A stretch of DNA of 64,000 nucleotides from Engraulis encrasicolus. Its lineage: Eukaryota; Chordata; Actinopteri; Clupeiformes; Engraulidae. The stretch lies in assembly GCF_034702125.1 (NCBI RefSeq), contig NC_085866.1, positions 7,933,564 to 7,997,563 on the forward strand. Direction: 5' to 3'. The notes beneath the pieces are model-generated. The model did not search any database, was not told the origin of the DNA, and saw only the letters and a program-made list of their open reading frames with translations. Positions 53,701 through 64,000 of this stretch are shown here, piece after piece (position 1 is the stretch's first letter; the number at the start of each line of letters is the position of its first letter). Position numbers and translations under genes: made by a program.

Positions 53701-55702
53701 ATGGATTTTTAATAATGACAATAAATAAACATCATCTAAAAATATTAATTTTTAAAAGAAGAGAGAACTCTTCTCAATTTCAGCAGACTGTTCACCATGA
53801 GGCGAAATGCTGCCCTCCACACTGCTCTAATCCAGAACTAGCTATATTATAGTGCGATTAAAATGAGTTATTTTTTTTAATCGCATTCATTTTTGTGTGA
53901 TTAATTAATCGAAATTAATGCATTAATGTCCTAGCCCTATTTTCTATTTTCATTTACAGTATGAAACAACATGAAGTTCTTCACCATTGGAAACATGTCC
54001 ATCATCAGCATTGGGGCCAAGCTCATGCTCTCTGTGCTGCTGTAGGCTCCGATGAAGGCGATGAAGTTATTGTCGTCAAGGCGTTGCCTCTGTCCGGCGG
54101 TCACCGAGCCGTTGGAGGAACGGACCCGCAGAACAGCGGGGAAATTGTGTCCATCTGTGCAGTGGTCAAAGATCTGGTAACCAAGGGTGACGTTAGGCAA
54201 GATGGAGGTGGAGTTGCTGACCTCCTCCACTGCAAACCTCATCACCTGGAGCGCACGGTAGCCTTTCACGGACACTGGGTTCCTGTCAATAAGAAAACGG
54301 GGGCAAGCGCTATTTAGACATACCACTATTCAGACATACCGCTATTCAGACATTAATTAGGGTTAGGGTCAGGGTCAGGGTCAGGGTTAGGGTTAGGGTA
54401 ACTGCATGCACTCTCCCTAAACTGAAAAAAACTGAGCAACATATCACAAACCACAGAAATGGCAGATTTCTGTGGGAAACGTGTCGGTATTCAGACAATA
54501 GACATCAATGTCTGAATAGCGGGATGTCTGAACAACGTCATGTAACCATAGGAAACAATAGGGTAATTTTGTAGAGAGCTGGTTGCAGTTGTTCTCAGCT
54601 TTCCTTGCTTATGGTATACAACTACTCCAGTGATTCTCAAAGTGTGGTTTGGGGACCACTGGTGGTCCTCAACAGAGCTAAGGTGGTCCCGTGAGGGGAT
54701 TTCTACTTTTCCAAGACAAGCTAGTAGTAGGCTATGTTAGTAACATAAAATTACAAAGCTAAACACAGCTTAAGTCTTATTTTCACCACAATAAGACAGG
54801 CTTGTAAATGTGAGGTTGAGAAACCCTGAACTATACATAGCGTACAGGTGAATTTTGTTCATTTGAGTTGTGTTTACAGGGTCTTGTCTTTGAAATGTTC
54901 ATTCAGTTATTAGAAAGATCAAGTGTATGGCACATTGTAGAAATAATTATAATCTGTAGAATTATAATCTGTAGCAAAAACTTTGCCATATTCTTTTCTA
55001 TATTTATTTAAGCGTACGCATAGTTACTGTATACCCTGTTTTCTCCCATTGCACACTGTTCCCTTTCTCTAGAGAAACTCTGGGCCGTCAAGGCCATTCT
55101 GATAAGGATGGAAAAGGGAGGCATCCTCTTACCATCTGTGTAACCACCGTGTGATTTCTTTTCTCTGTGTGTCTCTCTGCTGCCGTTGGAGGGGGAGATG
55201 AGAGAGTATTCTGACAGCCAAAAGAGCAAGTTCTCTCCCTTCTTAAACTCTCCCCCTTTCACGAAAGCCATTACACTTTGATCGAACTTGTCGTGGTCTC
55301 GTTGCTTAATTAATTAGTTTAATTCATTTCCTTAACACACATACAGTATCATTGTCTGAAACAAAAGAAAACTAAGAACTTGATCATAAACCAGGACTAG
55401 TGGTGTCCTGTGATGTATAGAATTCAGGAAACTCAACAATACTCAATATATGCTCTGATATACTGTACATTTATCCCATTTGAAGTCTAGAATATTTTGG
55501 AGTAGGCTACTCACTTGAGACAGTTCCCGACCTCTGGTCTTGAGGTCTGAGGAGCACCTGGATTGTAGTGCACAGGGAAAAGCCCTCCCAGCATGAAGTC
55601 CCCATCAATGTTAAACTCAGAGCTTTGGCAGGAGCCATGGTGGTTGAGAAGGAGAGAAGAGATGGTCATGAGCAGCAGCAGCGGACTCAGGGTCAGGAAC
55701 AT
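47758..55702 (-). CDS. tas1r2: Taste receptor type 1, T1R2-like (gene C)
   Basis: Six exons: 55702-55515, 54282-53985, 52853-52131, 51128-50916, 49598-49478 and 48692-47758; 826 codons with this start, ending TAG. The ATG at 55702 (MFLTLSPLLLLMTISSLLL) begins a normal signal peptide; in-frame ATGs up to 55768 would add an Arg-rich leader of 22 residues. Flytrap: SSEFNIDGDFMLGGLFPVHY, NVTLGYQIFDHC, hinge acid in VWIASDAWALNQ. The cysteine-rich domain SNCSVECEAG and CCYTCHKCPIN is complete. The membrane domain has TPVVRSAGGSMCYLM, FKMATHLPRAHALWV and EYFQASIQSYTQTISRM. Exon 3 is 24 nt and exon 4 is 3 nt shorter than in A and B, so it is more distant from them. The introns hold five or more mobile elements and a telomere-like tract, but the coding frame is intact. 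Confidence 0.9.
49056..49421. mobile_element. TTAA-flanked MITE (366 bp) in gene C intron 5
   Basis: TTAA at both ends (49056-49059, 49418-49421), with inverted ends AAGGGACACTGTG and CACAGTGTCCCTT. It lies 57 bp from the exon 5 donor. The family differs from 602-1132 (AAGGAACAGTCC) but is similar in design. Confidence 0.87.
49612..50060. mobile_element. tRNA-like fish repeat, interrupted by a hAT MITE
   Basis: Starts with (ATTAC)n, then GCTGACGCTTTCATTTATTC, AAGCGACTTACAGTTATT, GGTGCCTTGCTCAAGGGCAC and an inverted box-B-like GTACCTGCAACCCC, ending ACCACTAGGCCA. This layout is common in teleost genomes. It is split at 49834 by a 207-bp MITE and resumes at 50042. The 5540-5650 fragment is related. 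Confidence 0.75.
49835..50041. mobile_element. 207-bp hAT-type MITE nested in the tRNA-like repeat
   Basis: Ends CAGTGTTTCCCAACCAGG and GGTTGGGAAACACTG, with a perfect 8-bp target duplication CACTAGGC at 49827-49834 and 50042-50049. Internal GGGGTACGCGAGG-type motifs are repeated. In gene C intron 4. Confidence 0.95.
51464..52046. mobile_element. Foldback MITE (583 bp) in gene C intron 3
   Basis: Ends GATCTCCAAAAATTCCGTGC and its reverse complement. The arms contain CACGGATGTTAAGGACAC inverted at the other end. Near 51890-51990 the unit AATTCCGTGTCCAGGAGCA is tandemly repeated. No coding frame. Confidence 0.85.
53565..53939. mobile_element. hAT-type MITE (375 bp) in gene C intron 2
   Basis: Left end TAGGGCTGGGAATCGATTAA, right end GTCCTAGCCCTA, with many ATCGATTAA/TTAATCG motifs inside. 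Flanks GTTTCTAT and TTTTCTAT agree at 7 of 8 positions. Its right end is only about 45 bp from the exon 2 donor. Confidence 0.8.
54356..54400. repeat. Telomere-like TTAGGG/TCAGGG tract
   Basis: About seven hexamers in the order TTAGGG, TTAGGG, TCAGGG, TCAGGG, TCAGGG, TTAGGG, TTAGGG. It lies in gene C intron 1, between inverted motifs (GCTATTCAGACATTAAT and ATTCAGACAATAGACATC, ATGTCTGAATAGC). Confidence 0.9.
54628..54829. mobile_element. hAT-type MITE in gene C intron 1
   Basis: Left end CAGTGATTCTCAAAGTGTGG, right end GGTTGAGAAACCCTG. Flanks AACTACTC and AACTATAC agree at 6 of 8 positions. A fragment of a related left end (CAGTGATTCTCAAACTTTTT) is at 24477-24560. Confidence 0.7.
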
Positions 55703-58505
55703 GGTTCCGTCTCCGAGGAGCATTGGACAGGGTACCCTGCGCCTGCGGGATCCCATCTCAGCCTGCATGTGTCTGCTGTGCCTGCCTGGTATTCCCCCCT
55801 ACACTCCATTTGCATCCTTCAGCTCCATGCCCCATTAAAGCCCTGCATTCGCCCAGTGCCTTTGCATACTTGCCCGGCAGACAGAGGAGTCAGAGCCAAA
55901 CCAGGCAGGAATAGGAAACCATTCAAACCAAGTTATCAGGGATGAGATGTTGGGGTTGATGTTGTATTAAATGGGATGGACAAGTGAATAAGAGGCAACA
56001 GGGCTCCCTTGAAAAAGAGGCACGTTTCAATGTAACTACACTGGAGACGGGGCCGGCGCTAGGCATAGGCTGACAAGACATTCACCTAGGGCACCAAATG
56101 TTTTGCGGGCACCAGGAATACAGAAAACACCCACAAAATTGCAACCAACAATTTCTAAATGCACAAAAAAGGAAAAGGGAAAAGGGAGAGCTCGCCTATG
56201 CACCAAATTGAGTATAACCGGACCTGGAGAAATATGGACAAACTCATTGGTTACACATGCATGGACCCTTGTGATGGATATTATATATTATATGTTATAT
56301 GTGAATATTATATATTATATATATTATATACCTACATCGATGAAGCCCAAAAATGTCTCTACAGGACCTCAGATTTTAAGCTTAGGACAAAGCCTCAAGC
56401 AGAACCATGCCCCCTCCTTCTGTTTGTCTTGGTCGAGGAGGTAGGCCATAGGTGTCAGTCAAATTTAAAACAAGCTCTTTGGTTGCCATGGAAGTGCACC
56501 ACCAACTTCACCTGAGTTCAACCATTCCCTCTGTGTCTGTCCATTTCTCATGACCAAGCAACTCAACAATATTTGCATGAACAATTTCGCCTATTTAGTG
56601 GGATTGAAATTCTATCTGTGTGGTAGCATAATAGCTAAACAAAACAAAAAAAAGGCCTAGCCACACGGTACTATGTAGAGAGTATGCAAAGCCTGTCCAA
56701 AAAAGGACACATTCACATAATGACTTAATCAGGACAAAGACAAGCAGGGTTGGAATGTTTATGTCTTGATTTATAGTAAAACAGTAGGTTTGTAGCAAAA
56801 TAATGAAGAAAAGGCTATATAGTTGCTTCCACCTGACATGTGACATCAGTGACGCAACAGTAGGTGAAGGAGGCTGATGACAAATAATGTCTTCGGAAAC
56901 TTAAGTCAGAGCATTCGAGCCAAAAACGGCAATCTGTTCACAACTATTCACGGAATTAGTTTTTATTGAATAAGAATAGGAATAATTTAATTTCAATGTA
57001 GATTTATTATATAGCCAAGATGTATGGCATTAAAATGTATATCAGGTCGGTGCACTCTGATTCTATAGGGATAAATGCAGTCAGAAAAAGAAAATGGAAA
57101 AAAACATTTGTATTCCAACAGTCCTCCAAGTCATCCTATTTTAAATTAGCCCAGTCCTCTGAATATGACATTGAATGAAATAATAACCTGTGCCTTGGAG
57201 GAATTCAGTACAAAAGTTATAGCAATAATGTTACGACCCAGCTCGTTCAAGAGTGCAACATAAATGGAGACAACAATAGAAATGAAGATCAAAGAATATT
57301 TATTTAAATTATTCCAAAACCTAGATTAAAGTGTCTAGGGGTGAAGCGTTGGAGAGGAGGTTATGAGTGAATGGATGCAAAATGTATGTCAGTATGTAGG
57401 AATTCAAAACAACAAAGGAAGCAAAAGAGTGAAGGAGACAGAGAGGAGAGAGAAGAAAAAGCTGGTAGTGAGAGCAAGGGTGAGAAAGTGCCTAAAGAGT
57501 GAGGGGAGAAGACAGTACCCGTGTACGGGCAAGTGATGGCCTTGAGAGGGCACAGGGGTCGTCGCAATAAACAATTAATGCCATCAACCATATGACATAT
57601 TTGAAACCATCTGGGAACATTCCTATTTCAGCAGTAAACGTCAACAAAAATTAAGTCACTGATTCTTGAGAAAGTGGCAAAAACAGGTTGTAATGTTGAA
57701 AGAAAAAACGAAGTGAATTACAAAATACGGTATATCCTCAGACTAAGGTCTTGACTCAGAAATGCACAATCTTCCCATTTTATATTTTTTCAGAAATCAG
57801 GCTTTTCTCCGATCATACCTGTTTTTTTTTTTCAACACCGTCAGACACAATTAAAATTATTTGTATATTATGTATGTACATGTATTGATTTGGTTGCATA
57901 TGTATCTGGAGTTTCTAAGTGATAATGTGTATTTTTTGGTAAATATTGTTTTACACACTATGTGCATATCTGTAGAACCACTTCAATACGTTCTTTTTTT
58001 ACTTCATGGTGATACTATTCAATTCCATCAGTGATTTTTTTTAAAGTCAATTGAAATGATTACGTCTGTCCTTGGGACAGGTGTTGTTACAGGGTGTGGA
58101 CAGGTGTATAGCCATGAAAAGTAATGAAATTACACTTAAATATTTCAAATAACTGTAGGCTACATTTGTGTAATAGACCCCTTTGTTCATTACCTGGATT
58201 TATTTTGTTCATGAAAATGTACTTAATTATTGCGTAATATAGTTAAAATGTATTGCGGGGATATGTTTTTGCCAAACTTTCAAGAATCAGTGAAGTGTTA
58301 TGGTGGTAAAATGGGAACAAACCAAAATCAGGGACTTTCCCTTGAAAGTGACCAACCACAGACTGATATATAACCAGAACTGGGGGAGAAATAGGGCCCG
58401 GACCCTACATTTCTTTTTTTACATTGCTGAAAATATGGGCCCATGAGGGTGCGGGGCCCACCGGGAAATGCCTGGTATGCCAGATGGCTAGTCCTGCCCT
58501 GTATA
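55703..58505. other. Intergenic between T1R genes C and D
   Basis: No gene recognised. Contains an AT-rich palindromic TATAT stretch at about 56280-56330 and low-complexity AG-rich sequence at about 57415-57500. The 3' flank of gene D lies at the right. Confidence 0.5.
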
Positions 58506-60328
58506 CTACATTCGACTAATAGTTTGTGTGTAGCTCTGAATGCTGGCTTGGAAATACTCCTGAGTGTTTCTCAGAGGCTGAAAAATTATGATGAAACACT
58601 TTGGCATGAAATATGCGAACATAATGCTGTACAAACGACACAGATCAGTCACCACCTTGACCACATACGCAACATCGGAACTGGTACTATAGGAAGCAGT
58701 TAAATATACAGCCCAGCTCAGAAAAAACATAAGCACACTAAAAGCGATGCCTCTGGCCTCATTGTAGTTCTTGGGCAGGTCTGTTCCCATGTAGGAGAAA
58801 CAGAAGCACAAGGCGCTGATAATGGCCAGCAAGAAAACACCAAATCCCATAAAGACCACACTGCCGCTAGAGCAGGTAAATAAGATCTGGTCGTTGAAAG
58901 TCTCAGTGTCTCTCATTGGGAGGGATCGGTCGGTGGCCATGAACATGGTGCATGCAAACATTTGGAGGAGAGACACAGCAGCCACCACCAGCCATTGGCC
59001 ACTGTACTTCACCCACAGAGCATGGGCCCTGGGTAGGTGGGAGGCCATCTTGAAAATGACAATGATCTGGAGGGAGCGGACAAAGAGGCAGGACATGCAT
59101 ATGGTGTAGAAAAGGAGGGCGATCCAGTTTTGCAAGGCGCAGCTGATGGCGGTTGGCTTGCCGAAGTGGAAGAAGACGCTGACAGTAGAGGCGGCGATGC
59201 AGCTGAGCATCAGATAGCACGTACTGCCCCCTGCTGACCGGACCACAGGAGTGTTGCGGCGGAGGAAAAATAGCACGGCCACTCCAACACACAGAAGCAG
59301 GAGGAGGGATGCAGAGAGGAGCAGGACAATTGAGATAGCATCGTCATAGTGGAGGTATTGCACAGAGCGCTTCTGACATGTTGTGCTGCCAGGATTGGAC
59401 CAGTCGAACTCTGTACAGGGTAGGTAGGAGTACGGATCAGCTGAAGAAGGAGAAGGAAAGACAATCAGTTAAAACTGTTGGACAAGATTGGTTCAGGTTA
59501 AGTGATCCGGAAAACCTATATATGCTTAGAGCATGTTGAATGGCTCCTGGCGTTCTGATTAAATCATTACAAGGTTCTGCTGATGATTTAACTGCAAATG
59601 TCCCTGATTTATATAGCCTGTTGTCAAGCGATGGTATTATTGAGTACCTATCTGTAGTTGTCAATAACAGACAATTACACTTTTACCCTGTAGACCAAGA
59701 GCTAATTAGTATTACTGCTTGCAGAGATTTTAGCTCTTTTGTTAAAAAATGGGTTGCCTTGTGGAAGTGGGGCAGTTTGTCTGTTATTGAGAAGGTGGTC
59801 TGACTCTACCTGAGTAGTTGGTGTAGTGGTTCCTTGGGGATTCCTTGCATGAAAAACAACAATGATGTTGTATGCTGTCCTGTACCCGATAGGATCCTGG
59901 ATTGCATTCAACCGAGCAGTTGGAAAACGGCACCTATAACACAAACAAATCTCAGGGCTTGCTCATTGGAAACAGAACATTTCTGTTACACCATTACTGT
60001 ACCTAATAGCACAAAATGTATGTTAATGAGGTTGAGGAAATTAACTCAATGGTTAAATTAGATCAGTGTCATTGATTGCACTCAGTGAATACTGTACATT
60101 GCCCTCACCTCACTGCTTCCTGGCCAGTCAATTAGCTCATCCGCAATAGAGAACTCAGTGTGAGGTTGATTGCTATACGTTCCGATTTCCTTGATCACTG
60201 CCGGATACTGCGTAGTATCCCACAGCACAATGGAATAAGCGGCAGGTGGGTCAAGATTTTTGTTGTAAGTCACATTCATGTGGTTTAAAGGGAAATATAA
60301 CCGTCTGATTTCATTCAGGAGCTGGAGT

Positions 60329-60379
<51 letters not shown>

Positions 60380-62264
60380 AATAGACAGAGAGAGAGAGTA
60401 AATAGACAGATAGAGAGAGAGAGAGAGGGAGAGGAAATAACATGACATACTGTATGACAAAGTTGAAAAGGCACTGGATTTGGTGTACTGTAAATGGTTA
60501 ATACACATTAATACACATGTATGTCCCAGAGATTATTTAAGTATATAGAGATATGCCAATGTAATAGGTTGCTATGGGCACCTGACATGACCAGGTTCCT
60601 GTCTGCCTAAAGGGGCGTGTCATAATACTCGTAGCATTGAATAGAACAGTCCTTAGGTCTGCCTAAAGGGGGATCCCCCCCCCTCTCCCCCTTGCAATAA
60701 TAGAACCCGGAAACAATGGGCCAATGGAACCTCTCTCTCTCTACTCTCTCTGCATGTACTGTATAAATCATGCCAAAAAACCATTTGTGTGTCCTCTTAC
60801 CATGTATGGATAAACAGGATGACTCGCATTGCATCCAGACTGGTTGCACTGTAGAGCGTTGTGTAAAGCCATGGCCATGGTGTACACAGCAGAGTAAATA
60901 GGGAAGGAGTAGGTGGGGTTTTCATTGATGACATCTTCAGGCCTGACTGAGGAACAGTTTGCACACTCCTGATTGCAGGTGCCTTTATCTGTGACATCAG
61001 AGTCCCCTCGGTGGTGGGACTGATAGACAAACTCTTTGAAGCCAGGCAAAGCGACCACTGTTGGTGTGACACCAATGACGGTCCCGATTGTCTTTATGTC
61101 TTTTTCCTTCAGTAGCTGCTGATTCATTGCCCAGGAGTCACTGGCGATCCATACCTTATCTTGGAAGTTGAGCCGTAGTGCAGAATTGATTATCTCCTCA
61201 GCAAACAGCCTCGCCGTAAACAGAACAATTACGTTGACTCTGAGCGAGTCTATGCTACGAAACACTGTGGCCAACTTTGACGTGTTGGCAAGGAGTTCCC
61301 GGTAGGCCAAGCAGATGCCAGTGTTGTTAGTCAGCTCTACGAACAGCTGGTAGCCGTTCTCACTGTACGCGGACGTGGAGCCGATGAAGGCGACCCAGTT
61401 CCAGCCGAAATGCTTGATGATATGAACGATGAGACTGATCTCATCTTTGTTGCTTGGTATGGTCCTCACAAAAGATGGGTACACCAGCTTGTCACTGAGG
61501 ATGGAGCTTCCTGCCCCATAGTTCACCTATAAGTACATTTATGTGTTGATGATGAAGGTTTTGAAAACATTTCTTGACAGACCTTGGTGATCTTAGATAA
61601 GGATAAAAGTCATTGAAATGATTAAAATAAATATTAATATGATATAATGGGTATAATAAATACAATATGATAACAGAAATGATAATAATAGAATGTGATA
61701 TAGCTTAGACATAGAACGGTAATAATTAATAGAATAAAAAAATGAATATAATAATGGAAATGAATGATCAAAAATAAATATTATACAAATAAATATTACA
61801 AAATTAAAACATATCTTCAAACCATCAACAGTGCTGCCATGTCTGAGTATGTCAAGATGCAAATTGTAAGCTACTGCATGTTAACCAGAAAAGTACAATA
61901 CAGAGGTTAGGATTGTGGTAAGGTGCTGTGCCAAACGCTGACCGTACTACAGTTAGTAGTAGTTACCATGGGGATGAGATCCATCATGAAGAGTGGTGCG
62001 ATGGTGAGGCTCTCTGTGCTGCTGAAGGGTCCGGTGAAGCCGATGACTTTGGGCACGTGACGTTTGTAGTCTTTAGTAACTGTAATGGAGGAGCCGTGGG
62101 AGAAGAAGTTGAGGATGGCAGGGAAGTTGTGAGCATCGGAGCAGTGGTCAAAGATCTGGTAACCAAGGGTGACGTTAGGTAGGATGGAGGTGGAGTTGTT
62201 GATCTCCTCGATGGCAAACCTCATCACCTGAAGCATCTGGTAGCCCGGGAATGAGAAGGAGTCC
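58506..62264 (-). CDS. tas1r2: Taste receptor type 1, T1R2-like (gene D, exon 1 outside window)
   Basis: Five exons are seen: 62264-61967 (exon 2), 61526-60801, 60321-60109, 59933-59810 and 59440-58506, ending TAG. Exon 2 begins in phase 2 like the others, so a first exon with the signal peptide must lie further right; none was found between 62265 and 64000. Flytrap sequence: GYQMLQVMRFAIEEINNST, NVTLGYQIFDHC, hinge acid in VWIASDSWAMNQ. The membrane domain has TPVVRSAGGSTCYLM, FKMASHLPRAHALWV and EYFQASIQSYTQTISRM. The cysteine-rich exon is 124 nt against 121 in the others, with one extra residue before the CC pair. It reads CCFSCKESPRN where A, B and C have CCxxCxxC, so one conserved cysteine is Ser. 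The exon 4 end (DWPGSSE) also departs from WHGDGE/WFGDGS. The frame is open throughout, so it may be functional with altered structure. Confidence 0.88.
60330..60430. repeat. (GA)n microsatellite next to gene D exon 4
   Basis: Interrupted GA tract just upstream (coding sense) of exon 4; on the coding strand it is a TC tract serving as the polypyrimidine tract before the acceptor at 60322-60323. Confidence 0.95.
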
Positions 62265-62353
62265 CTGCAAAAACAACACAAGAGAGATGATTAAACACAA
62301 ATATAGAATTGTGGATATGTACATGTAATGCACAGTGACATTCACCCCCATAT

Positions 62354-62559
62354 CAGGCTTGTACAACATTCCGAATTGACTGAATTTGAATTCAAAATAA
62401 TGCCATAATATGAACACTAGGTGGTGGTGTTCTATGTACTCTCAATGGGTGGTGTAGCTTAAATTCAAAGAAATTCAAGGTAATTACACCACCTAGTGTT
62501 CGTATTATGGCATTACTTTGAATTCAAATTCAGTCAATTCGGAATTTCGTACAAGCCTG
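62354..62559. mobile_element. 206-bp hAT-type MITE (copy 2) in gene D intron 1
   Basis: Same family and length as 27366-27571: ends CAGGCTTGTACAACATTC and CGTACAAGCCTG, with a perfect 8-bp target duplication CCCCATAT at 62346-62353 and 62560-62567. Confidence 0.95.
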
Positions 62560-62929
62560 CCCCATATACTGTATCTTTGTGGTGCTGTCCTATTGACTTC
62601 CATTCATGTCAACCCTAACTCTAACTAAAGAAAGCTAAGCTGTGCCTTATCGATCCCGAACCTTTGCCTGCCAATTAAGAAATATTTTGACTTTTTTGTG
62701 TTGCCAAATTAAAAACCAACCAAATTATAAAACAAACACAAAACCACAAAACCCTGCAAATATAGCCACACAAAGTAGGCCTTTAACCTTAGAGGGCCTA
62801 GATCAAAGGGGAATAGGGGACGCGTACAACATCAAAGAGCCAGTTTTGTTGGCATGGCAGTCACAGCATACACACAACCCAAGTGATACCCAATACATCA
62901 CAGGGGCCACCTGGTCTCCATGACACATA

Positions 62930-64000
62930 CAGTATATCACGAAAGTGAATACACCCCTCACAGTTTTGCAGATTTTTGAGTATATCTTTTCATAGGAAAG
63001 CATTACAGAAATTTCACTTTGACACAATGATTAGTGACGTTTTAACAACATATTTAACCGCTTAAATGTCTTGTTCACTCAGAAAAAAACTAAATACAGC
63101 CATTAATGTTTGAACATGTACTCACAAAAGTGAGTACACCCCAGATTAAAATCCGGTAGAGAAGGGGCTGTGTTGGCTCGAATCGTCTCGAATTGAAACG
63201 AAATGAAAAGGGATGAAAAGGGAGGTCATCAGTGTGCGTTTCAACCTTTCTTTGCATTGAACTTTTACATTTTGAGTCTGCATCTGGCTTAAATAGATTG
63301 GTGTGAGATTTGAATGCAATCCTATGGAGAATATCAAGATCTGCTTCAGTAGTCACAGTGCATGTTGACATGCATGTTTCTTTTAGGTGTATTTCAGATT
63401 GCCAATGTTGACAGCATTCATGCATCCCCAAACCATGTCAGTCCCACTACCATGCTATGGAGAGGATACACCTTTTTTGTAAAACTCACTTGTTTACCAC
63501 CACACATGCTTGACACCATCTAAAGTATATTTGTTTATCTTGGTCTCTTCAGATCACACGACATGGTTCCAGTGATCCATATCCTTGGTCTGTCCATCTC
63601 TCTTGAGACCAAGATAAACAAATTTGCTTTAGATGGTGTCAAGCATGTGTGGTGGTAAACAAGTGAGTTTTACAAAAAAGGTGTATCCTCTCCATAGCCA
63701 AGCATGGTAGTGGGACTGACATGGTTTGGGGATGCATGAATGCTGTCAACATTGGCAATCTGAAATACACCTAAAAGAAACATGCATGTCATCATGCACT
63801 GTGACTACTGAAGCAGATCCTGATATTCTCCATAGGATTGCATTCAAATGTCAGACCAATCTATTTAAGGCAGATGCAGACTCAAAATGTAAAAGTTCAA
63901 TGCAAAGAAAGGTTGAAACGCATACTGATGACCTCCCTTTTCATCCCTTTTCATTTCGAGGCGATTCGAGCAAACACAGCCCCTTCTCTACCGGATTTTC
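62930..64000. mobile_element. Tc1-like element in large inverted arrangement (runs off right edge)
   Basis: The left end, from about 62930 (CAGTATATCACGAAAGTGAA), looks like a Tc1 terminal repeat. From about 63143 the sequence is inverted onto 63605-64000, with arms of about 400 bp and a centre near 63545-63600. The right arm on the plus strand encodes degraded Tc1 transposase motifs (ETKINKFALDG, KHVWW, MVWGCMNA after frame adjustment); the left arm encodes them on the minus strand. Both are interrupted by stops. The right terminal repeat would lie beyond the window. Confidence 0.7.

Noticed and set aside
62265..64000. Exon 1 of gene D within the window
   Set aside because: No sequence like GDYLLGGLFPVHY or a phase-2 donor after a signal peptide was found on the minus strand; only a MITE and Tc1-like DNA are present.

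Overview
The window is teleost fish genomic DNA. The evidence is a head-to-tail array of intron-containing type 1 taste receptor genes, two LITAF-domain genes, very long (AC)n microsatellites, and a dense mix of fish-type mobile elements (L1-like LINE, P element, TTAA-flanked elements, hAT-type MITEs, Tc1-like DNA, tRNA-derived SINEs). No bacterial or viral gene was seen. The species cannot be told from the sequence. All recognised host genes are on the minus strand.

Left part (1-31 kb): two LITAF-domain paralogues lie in tandem. The distal copy has exon 1 at 18.2 kb and exon 2 at 0.1-0.2 kb, and its exon 3 is off the left edge. Its 17.9 kb first intron holds a three-level nest. An L1-like LINE (about 1.3-17.0 kb) is split inside its reverse transcriptase by a TTAA-flanked element (3449-15075). 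That element is itself split by a 10.5 kb P-element-like transposon (4448-14995) with an 8-bp target duplication, long inverted terminal regions and a decayed seven-exon THAP/P-type transposase. The proximal LITAF copy (22.3-24.1 kb) is complete at 154 codons and carries an 11-residue coding minisatellite. Each copy has an upstream TATA box and a probable non-coding first exon. A 110-bp relic of a taste receptor transmembrane exon lies just past the proximal copy. The 24-31 kb stretch is repeats and partial segmental duplications.

Right part (32-64 kb): four T1R genes, most like T1R2, run head to tail: A (32289-38627), B (41556-45766), C (47758-55702) and D (58506-62264, exon 1 off the right edge). 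A, B and C each have six exons with shared splice phases and no visible break. They encode about 838, 832 and 825 residues: signal peptide, Venus flytrap ligand domain, cysteine-rich domain and seven transmembrane helices. T1R proteins work as dimers in taste cells, and such an array would supply alternative ligand-binding subunits. The introns and spacers carry many MITEs, several with perfect 8-bp or TTAA target duplications. The right edge is a large Tc1-like inverted duplication.

The most notable structures are the datable LINE / TTAA element / P element nest, the P element with long inverted ends and a gene still readable through both THAP exons, the mirrored LITAF pair with its promoters, and T1R-specific changes such as a lost cysteine in gene D. 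Exons and splice sites were read by eye; paralogue exon lengths and phases agree, which supports them.
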